Below are positions 35,484 through 39,995 of a stretch of DNA of 39,995 nucleotides, piece by piece. The notes beneath the pieces are model-generated. The model saw only the letters and a program-made list of their open reading frames with translations. It had not been told where the DNA came from and made no database searches. The first letter of the stretch is position 1; each line of letters opens with the position of its first letter. The position numbers were made by a program, and so were the translations under genes. The stretch lies in NCBI GenBank assembly GCA_945870505.1, contig CAMBSN010000018.1, forward strand, positions 1 through 39,995, read 5' to 3'. This stretch comes from Candidatus Kuenenia stuttgartensis (GTDB lineage Bacteria > Planctomycetota > Planctomycetia > Pirellulales > UBA1268).

Positions 35484-36548
35484 TCAGACGGTCACGTATG
35501 AATCGGGGTCGGCCCACTGGCCGAGCTCTTCCTGGAACGTCTTGCTCTTGTCGATCTCGAGTTGCCCGTCGTCGGCGACGCGGATCGAATATCGCTCGAG
35601 CGGACGAGGCGCCGGCCCCTCGAAGTTGACGCCGTCCTTGTAGAAGCCGCTCCCGTGGCAGGGGCACTTGAACTTCTGCTCGGCCTCGAGCCAGCTGGGC
35701 GTGCAGCCAAGATGGGTGCAGACGGTTTTGAGGGCGTAGATCTGCTGCAGGCCCTGAAAGTCGCCGTTGACGACCCAGACGCCGTACTGCGGGACGTACT
35801 TCGTCTCCACCTTGCCCGATGGGAAGGCATCCTTGAAGCCGACCTTGAACTTGCTCGGCGGCTCAGCGAGCACGTTCGGAAACAGGAACCGAGCCAGGCC
35901 GAGCGAAAACAGGCCGCCGGTCACCGCGAGGGCGGAGAAGCCAACAGCCATCGCCGACCCTAGGGCGATCTGAAGGAAGCCACGGCGGTCTTCGGCGTCC
36001 TCTCCCTTCTTGGCGGGCTTCAGGGGCTTGGAAGGAAGCGTGGCCACCGTCCGCGACGGCGCGGCCTTCTCCTCAACAGGCTTCGCCTCGCGGGGCTTCG
36101 GTGCCGGACGCGATGGGGCGTCGGCCTTGCTCATCGGCCCCGGCTTCGCCCCGGCGCGGGCGGCGGCCAGAATGCTGGCGGTATCGCGTTGCACGCCGGT
36201 CTTCGCTGCCCCGGCGGCAGCGATGGGCTTCGCAGTTGGCTTGGCCGCAGCGGATTTGGCGGCGGGAGCAGTTGCCGGCTTGGCGGCGGGTTTGGCGGCC
36301 GGGGCCTCACCGGCCTCTTTTTTCGCCCTGGCCATGGCCATGATGTCTGCCACGCTCGGCCGGGCGCCGCCTGCGGCCGGCTTCAGCTTCCCGGCGGTCG
36401 CCTTTTCCGCGGTTTCCTCAGCGGCCGGTTGGGCGGCCTCCGGTTCCGCGGCCGGTGTTGGAGCCACAGACGCTGCCCCACCCTTGCCGTCCGACGACCG
36501 GGCAGCCGCGAGAATCTCAGCCACCGACATCTTCTTCTTGTCTGCCAT
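35484..36548 (-). CDS. Rieske iron-sulfur protein with repeated N-terminal extension
   Basis: The 354-residue protein carries the 2Fe-2S Rieske domain in its C-terminal ~130 residues, with cluster motifs 'VCTHLGCTPSW' and 'KCPCHGSGFY'. A membrane anchor ('ALGSAMAVGFSALAVTGGLFSLGLARFLF') follows a twin-arginine-like 'DRRGFLQIA'. Before it lies a ~190-residue Ala/Pro/Lys-rich extension, probably cytoplasmic, with three copies of a short helical motif: 'MSVAEILAAARSS', 'PSVADIMAMARAK' and 'DTASILAAARAG'. Canonical Rieske proteins have little before the anchor. It is the first gene of the respiratory run and lies downstream of a good promoter (36682-36709). It transfers electrons from quinol to the c-type cytochromes. 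Confidence 0.95.
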   Translation of the reverse strand: MADKKKMSVAEILAAARSSDGKGGAASVAPTPAAEPEAAQPAAEETAEKATAGKLKPAAGGARPSVADIMAMARAKKEAGEAPAAKPAAKPATAPAAKSAAAKPTAKPIAAAGAAKTGVQRDTASILAAARAGAKPGPMSKADAPSRPAPKPREAKPVEEKAAPSRTVATLPSKPLKPAKKGEDAEDRRGFLQIALGSAMAVGFSALAVTGGLFSLGLARFLFPNVLAEPPSKFKVGFKDAFPSGKVETKYVPQYGVWVVNGDFQGLQQIYALKTVCTHLGCTPSWLEAEQKFKCPCHGSGFYKDGVNFEGPAPRPLERYSIRVADDGQLEIDKSKTFQEELGQWADPDSYVTV

Positions 36549-36649
36549 AGGAGGCGCCTCGGCGCGGCACCGCCCTCGGTCAGCGGGGCCAAAACACCGC
36601 CGACGGGACGCGGGACCACGTAAAAAGCATGTTTCGGCCGCGTTTGCGC

Positions 36650-36675
36650 GAGTTCGTGAAGTTTTTCACGAACTC
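36650..36675. promoter_or_regulatory. Perfect inverted repeat, operator or leader hairpin
   Basis: GAGTTCGTGAA (36650-36660) and TTCACGAACTC (36665-36675) are exact complements around a 4-base GTTT loop. On the minus strand the site begins about 7 bases after the predicted -10 box, so it covers the expected transcription start. That placement fits a repressor operator, or a hairpin at the extreme 5' end of the mRNA that affects stability. No T-tract follows, so a terminator is less likely. Confidence 0.6.
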
Positions 36676-36678
36676 CAT

Positions 36679-36706
36679 TTAACTGTATCGGCAGGCCCGG
36701 TACTGT
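36679..36706 (+). promoter_or_regulatory. Possible divergent promoter toward purD
   Basis: On the plus strand TTAACT (36679-36684) and TACTGT (36701-36706) are spaced by 16 bases and almost coincide with the minus-strand boxes, because the segment is imperfectly palindromic. A start near 36713 would give a leader of about 200 bases before purD. The match to consensus is weaker than on the minus strand. Confidence 0.35.
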
Positions 36707-36709
36707 CAA
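36682..36709 (-). promoter_or_regulatory. Sigma-70-like promoter of the respiratory gene run
   Basis: On the minus strand TTGACA (36704-36709) is a perfect -35 consensus. It is followed after 16 bases by TACAGT (36682-36687), four of six matches to TATAAT including the key first A and last T. A start near 36675 would give a leader of about 127 bases before the Rieske ATG. This is the only convincing promoter upstream of the respiratory genes. Confidence 0.55.
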
Positions 36710-36919
36710 CTTCGGCTTTCACCAAAGTACCCCCCTGAAAGTGCTGCTCTCTCGATTCGGCGGCGGCGAAAGCCCTCTCCAGTCCCCCTAGAAGTCCACA
36801 CGGCCACCGACGCGGAGTGACCCGAGGGTTCGCACGGCCACTAAGTTCGGTACAACCACGCTCCCGCGCTGGACGAAAAAGTTCCGACCGCAACAGCCTG
36901 CCGCCCAAGGAGCCCGACC

Positions 36920-38254
36920 GTGCCCCCATCCCGCCGCGTTCTCGTTGTGGGCAGTGGCGGACGCGAACACGCGCTGGTCTGGAAACTCATCCAGGATGGG
37001 GCCGAAGTGCTGGTGGCGCCCGGGAACGCAGGCACGGCTTCGATCGCGGAAAATGTGCCCATCGCCGCCACGGATATTCCGGGGTTGCTCGACGTCGCCC
37101 GCCGCCGCGGCGTGGACCTCACCGTGGTCGGCCCAGAGGTGCCGCTCGTGGCGGGGATCGTTGATGAGTTCACCGCCGCCGGCCTGCGGATCTTCGGCCC
37201 CACGAAGCGGGCCGCCCAGATCGAGGGCAGCAAGTCGTTCTGCAAGCAGATCCTCCACCGTGGCGATGTGCCGACCGCCATGTTCCGGGAGTTTCGCACG
37301 CCCGCGCAGGCCCGGGAATACATCGAGGTCCGCGAGGACATCCCGGTGGTGGTGAAGGCCGACGGCCTCGCGGCAGGCAAGGGCGTGTTCGTGTGCGACG
37401 ACCGCGCCGCCGCTCTCGCGGCCATCGAAGCCTTGGCAGCCGATCCGCTCCTGGCCGCCGCGTCGGGCAACATCCTCATCGAGGAGCGGCTCGATGGCAT
37501 CGAGGTGAGCGTGCTGGCGATCACCGACGGCCGCACGATCGTCACGCTCCCACCGCTTCAGGACCACAAGGCCGCGCACGACGACGACGCGGGCCCGAAC
37601 ACCGGCGGCATGGGAGCCTACTGCCCCACGCCGTTTGTCGACGAGCCGCTCCTCGCCGAGATCGAGGCGCGGATTCTTGTGCCCACCGTGCACGCGATGC
37701 GGCGGGCGAAGGTGCCCTTCCAGGGAGTTCTCTATGCGGGGCTGATGCTCACCGCGCAGGGCCCGAAGGTGCTTGAGTTCAACGCCCGGTTTGGCGACCC
37801 CGAATGCGAACCGCTGCTCCTGCGAATGGAATCGAGCCTGCTCGAACTTCTCGACGCCACGGTCGATCGCACGCTCGAAACCTGCCAGCCCCCGCGATGG
37901 CGTGACGGGGCGGCGGTGAGCGTGGTGATGGCGAGCGAGGGCTACCCTGGCCCCGTCTCCAAGGGCCAGCCGATCCGCGGGCTCGAGGCCGCGGGCCGTC
38001 TTCCCAACGTGCAGGTGTTTCATGCGGCCACGCGCCTGGCAGACGGCGCGGTCGTCGCCGATGGTGGTCGCGTGCTTGCCGTGACGGCCCTCGGCTCGTC
38101 GCTCGCTCGAGCCAAACTCCAGGCCTACACCGCTGTCAAAGAGATTCGCTGGGCCGGCGCCTGGTGCCGCAAGGACATCAGCGACAAGGGCCTGCGGCGT
38201 GAACGAGAACTCCTCGCGGCCGAAGTCGCGAGCGAGGAGCCGGCGGCCTCATGA
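36920..38254 (+). CDS. purD: Phosphoribosylamine-glycine ligase (GAR synthetase)
   Basis: This is the second step of purine synthesis: ATP-dependent joining of 5-phosphoribosylamine and glycine, in the cytoplasm. The 444-residue protein has normal length, with the N-terminal 'VLVVGSGGREHALVWKL' and 'APGNAGTA'. The ATP-grasp region includes 'PVVVKADGLAAGKGVFVCDD', 'LIEERLDGIEVSVLAITDG' and 'AHDDDAGPNTGGMGAYCPTP'. The metal/ATP-binding end is 'VLEFNARFGDPECEPLL'. The GTG start at 36920 is supported by AAGGAG 7 bases upstream and by the family N-terminus. The stop overlaps the next gene's ATG by 4 bp, indicating translational coupling with the Gfo/Idh/MocA protein, an unusual partner for purD. 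Confidence 0.97.
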   Translation: MPPSRRVLVVGSGGREHALVWKLIQDGAEVLVAPGNAGTASIAENVPIAATDIPGLLDVARRRGVDLTVVGPEVPLVAGIVDEFTAAGLRIFGPTKRAAQIEGSKSFCKQILHRGDVPTAMFREFRTPAQAREYIEVREDIPVVVKADGLAAGKGVFVCDDRAAALAAIEALAADPLLAAASGNILIEERLDGIEVSVLAITDGRTIVTLPPLQDHKAAHDDDAGPNTGGMGAYCPTPFVDEPLLAEIEARILVPTVHAMRRAKVPFQGVLYAGLMLTAQGPKVLEFNARFGDPECEPLLLRMESSLLELLDATVDRTLETCQPPRWRDGAAVSVVMASEGYPGPVSKGQPIRGLEAAGRLPNVQVFHAATRLADGAVVADGGRVLAVTALGSSLARAKLQAYTAVKEIRWAGAWCRKDISDKGLRRERELLAAEVASEEPAAS

Positions 38255-39261
38255 AGCTCCGCGTTGGCATCGTCGGGCTGGGTGATCAGTGGGAGGGCCG
38301 CCACCTTCCCGCCCTGAGGATGCTGGCCGACCGGTTCGAGGTACGGGGCGTCTGCGAGCAGGTGTCGCATCGCGCGGAGCGGGCCGCGAAAGAACTCGCC
38401 TCCGCCGCCGTCGATGGCTTTCGGGCACTCGCCGCCCGCGACGACATCGACGCGATCCTGTTCCTCGCCGACCAGTGGTTTGGCGCCACGCCGATCCTCG
38501 CCGCCTGCGACCACGGCAAGGCGGTCTACTCGGCGATCTCGTTCCCGCTCGACCCCGCCGAGGCCGAGGTGCTCGGGCGGCGCGTCGAGGAGTCGGGCAT
38601 CGCCTTCATGGCTGAACTGCCGCGGCGGCATGCCGCCGCCACGGTGCGGCTCAAGGAACTCATCGCCACCCGGCTCGGATCTCCGCGGATGCTCTTCTGC
38701 CACCGCCGCGTGCCACTCTCGGCGGCCTCCGGCCCCGCCCCGGCGAGAGACCGCGCCAGCGAGGCCCGGCATCTGATGGAACTCGTCGACTGGTGCAACT
38801 ACGTGGCCGGCGTCGCACCCACGAGCGTGGTCGCCGTGCGGCACGCGGAGACGGTTGGCGCCGAGGCCGACGACTACCGGATGATGAGCCTCGACTTCTC
38901 GGCCACCGGCCGGACCGGCGACGGTCCTCTCGCCCAGATCAGCTGCGGCTACTACATGCCGCGGGCCTGGGAGGAGGCGGTCGGCTTTCGGCCGCCGCCG
39001 GGCCTGCAGGTGGTCTGCGAGCGCGGGATCGCCTTCGTGGATCTTCCGCAGACGCTCGTCTGGTTCGACGACGCGGGCCGCCACCAGGAGTCGCTGGAGA
39101 GCGAGCGGCCGGTGGGCGAGCGGATGCTCGGCCAGTTCCATCGGATGGTGACGAGCCTTGTCCGCCAGACGAGCGGCCTCGACGACACGCTCCTTGCGAT
39201 GCGGATCGTGGAGGCCGCCGACAAGAGCGTCGCCGACGGCATCCGCGTGCGGCTGGGCTGA
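38251..39261 (+). CDS. Gfo/Idh/MocA-family oxidoreductase-like protein
   Basis: The 336-residue protein has an N-terminal Rossmann fold: 'LRVGIVGLGDQWEGRHLPAL' (a GxGxxx(x)G-like loop), 'VRGVCEQVSHRAERAAKEL', and 'DIDAILFLADQWFGATPILAACDHGKAVYS'. The family C-terminal beta-sheet domain follows. At the position of the usual catalytic E-K-P motif it reads 'YSAISFPLD', so the lysine is missing. Normal sugar dehydrogenase chemistry is therefore doubtful; it may bind NAD(P) or a ligand, or use another residue. It overlaps purD by 4 bp. The substrate is unknown. Confidence 0.85.
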   Translation: MKLRVGIVGLGDQWEGRHLPALRMLADRFEVRGVCEQVSHRAERAAKELASAAVDGFRALAARDDIDAILFLADQWFGATPILAACDHGKAVYSAISFPLDPAEAEVLGRRVEESGIAFMAELPRRHAAATVRLKELIATRLGSPRMLFCHRRVPLSAASGPAPARDRASEARHLMELVDWCNYVAGVAPTSVVAVRHAETVGAEADDYRMMSLDFSATGRTGDGPLAQISCGYYMPRAWEEAVGFRPPPGLQVVCERGIAFVDLPQTLVWFDDAGRHQESLESERPVGERMLGQFHRMVTSLVRQTSGLDDTLLAMRIVEAADKSVADGIRVRLG

Positions 39262-39286
39262 GCAGTGCCCCCGTCCGCCTAGAAAG

Positions 39287-39362
39287 CCGACCGGCCGTAA
39301 GGCCGCGGGCGTCCCCCACGCTGGGGCTCGTGTTCAAACCGACCGGCCGTAAGGCCGCGGGC
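39287..39362. repeat. Two tandem copies of GTAA-loop hairpin repeat (family A)
   Basis: The 24-base block at 39287-39310 and again at 39339-39362 is identical to 6291-6314. Each contains CGGCC-GTAA-GGCCG. The 28-base spacer includes CCCCA-CGC-TGGGG and a tail resembling the CCCACGC...TGGGCTTGTACAAAC end of the 6.3-kb copy, but shorter. Confidence 0.7.
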
Positions 39363-39381
39363 TCCTGCCGATGCGCCGCTC

Positions 39382-39540
39382 GGGGATGCCCACGCCCCGT
39401 CGCCGGACGTTCACTCCGTCCATCCTGGCCTCCGCTCACTCGATGCTGCCTACGCTCCGGCATCCATGCCTCCGCCGACCAATCCGCCTGCGGCGGATCG
39501 GTGCCCGAGCAACGCCGGCTCCCGGGGCATGGGCATCCCC
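39382..39540. repeat. Dispersed repeat family B, copy 2, with terminal inverted repeats
   Basis: GGGGATGCCCACGCCCCG (39382-39399) and CGGGGCATGGGCATCCCC (39523-39540) are complementary at 17 of 18 positions. The interior aligns with 13970-14100. This copy carries an additional ATCCGCC-TGC-GGCGGAT hairpin (39482-39498) absent from copy 1, which accounts for most of its extra length. Confidence 0.7.
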
Positions 39541-39569
39541 TCGCTTCATCACTTCATCGCTTCCCCGTA

Positions 39570-39629
39570 GCACAGGTTTTCAACCTGTGCCTGTCCGGTG
39601 CGTTCCCAGAGCAATCGCTTTTCAGCGAT
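39570..39629. repeat. Two adjacent small perfect hairpins
   Basis: GCACAGGTT-TTC-AACCTGTGC (39570-39590) is a perfect 9-bp stem, and ATCGCT-TTTC-AGCGAT (39614-39629) a perfect 6-bp stem. They lie between the convergent Gfo/Idh/MocA and leuB-like genes, so a role in transcription termination is possible, though no T-tract follows. I recall similar 'GCACAGGTT...AACCTGTGC' units between genes of related bacteria, but have not checked. Confidence 0.55.
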
Positions 39630-39675
39630 GAACGCCCGACGTTTCTAGGCTCACAAATACCCGCTGCCGCCCGCC

Positions 39676-39995
39676 TTACCCCAGCGCCGCCACGACGAGG
39701 TCGCCGACTTCCTTCGTGCCGTAGCCCATCTTGCCGGCGGCCTGGCTCTTCATCTTCGTGCCGGTGATGTGGGCGACAGCCTTCTCCACGCGGGCGCCCG
39801 ACGTCGGGTGGCCGCTGTGCTCCAGCAGCATCGCCATCGCGTTGATCGCCGCCACGGGATTGATCACGTTTTGGCCTGTGTACTTGGGCGCGCTGCCGCC
39901 CATCGGCTCAAACATGCTCACGCCGCCCGAGTCGGGATTGAGGTTGGCGCCAGCCGCCACGCCCATCCCGCCCTGCAGGATGCCGCCCAGATCGG
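39676..39995 (-). CDS. leuB: 3-isopropylmalate dehydrogenase, C-terminal fragment (runs off window)
   Basis: The last ~106 codons of an isopropylmalate/isocitrate dehydrogenase family enzyme lie here; the 5' part is outside the window. The frame continues to the window edge ('DLGGILQGG' before the first internal Met). Diagnostic is 'GVAAGANLNPDSGGVSMFEPMGGSAPKYTGQNVINPVAAINAMAMLLEHSGH', which carries the 'GSAPKYTGQNVINP' NAD-binding loop typical of LeuB-like enzymes. LeuB oxidises 3-isopropylmalate in leucine synthesis. A related member such as NAD-isocitrate or tartrate dehydrogenase cannot be excluded from this part alone. The stop TAA is at 39676-39678. Confidence 0.88.
   Translation of the reverse strand, partial: DLGGILQGGMGVAAGANLNPDSGGVSMFEPMGGSAPKYTGQNVINPVAAINAMAMLLEHSGHPTSGARVEKAVAHITGTKMKSQAAGKMGYGTKEVGDLVVAALG

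Larger units (their letters stand above)
36549..36919. other. Divergent regulatory region between respiratory genes and purD
   Basis: This gap of about 370 bp lies between two divergent units. It contains a sigma-70-like promoter for the respiratory genes, an overlapping symmetrical promoter candidate facing purD, and a perfect 11-bp inverted repeat at the expected start of the respiratory transcript. It also has a stretch of lower G+C (36650-36735). No small ORF is convincing. Confidence 0.6.
39262..39675. other. Intergenic repeat cluster
   Basis: About 410 bp lie between two convergent genes with no convincing ORF. It holds two copies of repeat family A, one copy of repeat family B and two tail-to-tail small hairpins, all described separately. 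This concentration of structured repeats makes the region an accretion site for intergenic elements. Confidence 0.65.

Noticed and set aside
36788-38023. Minus-strand ORF of 411 codons opposite purD
   Set aside because: It is antisense to the strongly conserved purD, with no protein-like features.
39287-39362. Possible two-repeat CRISPR array (24-bp repeat, 28-bp spacer)
   Set aside because: There are only two units, the repeat is a GC-rich hairpin also present singly at 6291, the spacer resembles part of the longer element at 6.3 kb, and no cas gene is present.

Overview
The window is GC-rich (roughly two thirds G+C by eye) and almost fully coding. It most resembles a planctomycete chromosome, probably Pirellulales-like. 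That assignment is inference, based on many Ala/Pro/Arg-rich hypothetical proteins, weak or absent Shine-Dalgarno sites, a giant multihaem cytochrome fused to a PDZ domain beside a Rieske/cytochrome b module, and structured intergenic repeats. No rRNA, tRNA, CRISPR array, transposase or phage gene was recognised.

Layout. (1) 1-7.7 kb holds mixed genes: a polytopic membrane protein, a small secreted protein, two TPR proteins, a duplicated ABC-2-type permease, a thioredoxin-fold lipoprotein whose CxxC is degenerate, and a sulfotransferase. (2) 7.6-13.8 kb, minus strand, is one tight operon encoding the core of a flagellar/type III export gate: an alpha/beta-hydrolase-like protein without its catalytic serine, a stand-alone histidine-kinase-type ATPase domain, then FliF, FliO, FliP, FliQ, FliR and an FlhB that stops before the autocleavage (NPTH) domain. 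No FlhA, FliI, FliG/M/N or structural flagellar gene is present here. This is the strongest candidate for an unusual system. (3) 13.8-14.3 kb is a non-coding block with structured repeats, followed by mdh (malate dehydrogenase). (4) 15.4-36.5 kb, minus strand, is a very long respiratory gene run. Read in transcription order it encodes a Rieske protein with a repeated N-terminal extension, cytochrome b (two genes), an octahaem PDZ cytochrome c, two amicyanin-like type-1 copper proteins, a dihaem cytochrome c lipoprotein, oxidase subunits II and I, haem A synthase, haem O synthase, oxidase subunits III and IV, a SCO copper chaperone, a DUF420 membrane protein, a small CxxC membrane protein and a large duplicated membrane protein. 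It looks like a quinol-to-oxygen chain encoded in one place. (5) 36.5-36.9 kb is a regulatory region with a good promoter facing the respiratory genes, an imperfectly symmetrical promoter pair, and a perfect 11-bp inverted repeat at the expected transcription start. (6) 36.9-39.3 kb, plus strand, has purD and a Gfo/Idh/MocA-family protein overlapping by 4 bp. (7) 39.3-39.7 kb is a cluster of structured repeats, some shared with 6.3 kb and 14.0 kb. The 3' end of a leuB-like gene runs off the window.

How the genes fit together. In region 4 the bc-type complex would oxidise quinol. The octahaem cytochrome takes the place of cytochrome c1, the copper proteins and dihaem cytochrome are candidate carriers to the CuA site of subunit II, and the haem A/O synthases and SCO protein mature the oxidase. 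The downstream membrane proteins of unknown function are candidates for an assembly role by position only. Region 2 could be a diverged flagellar gate or a non-flagellar type III-like exporter. The sequence alone does not decide which.
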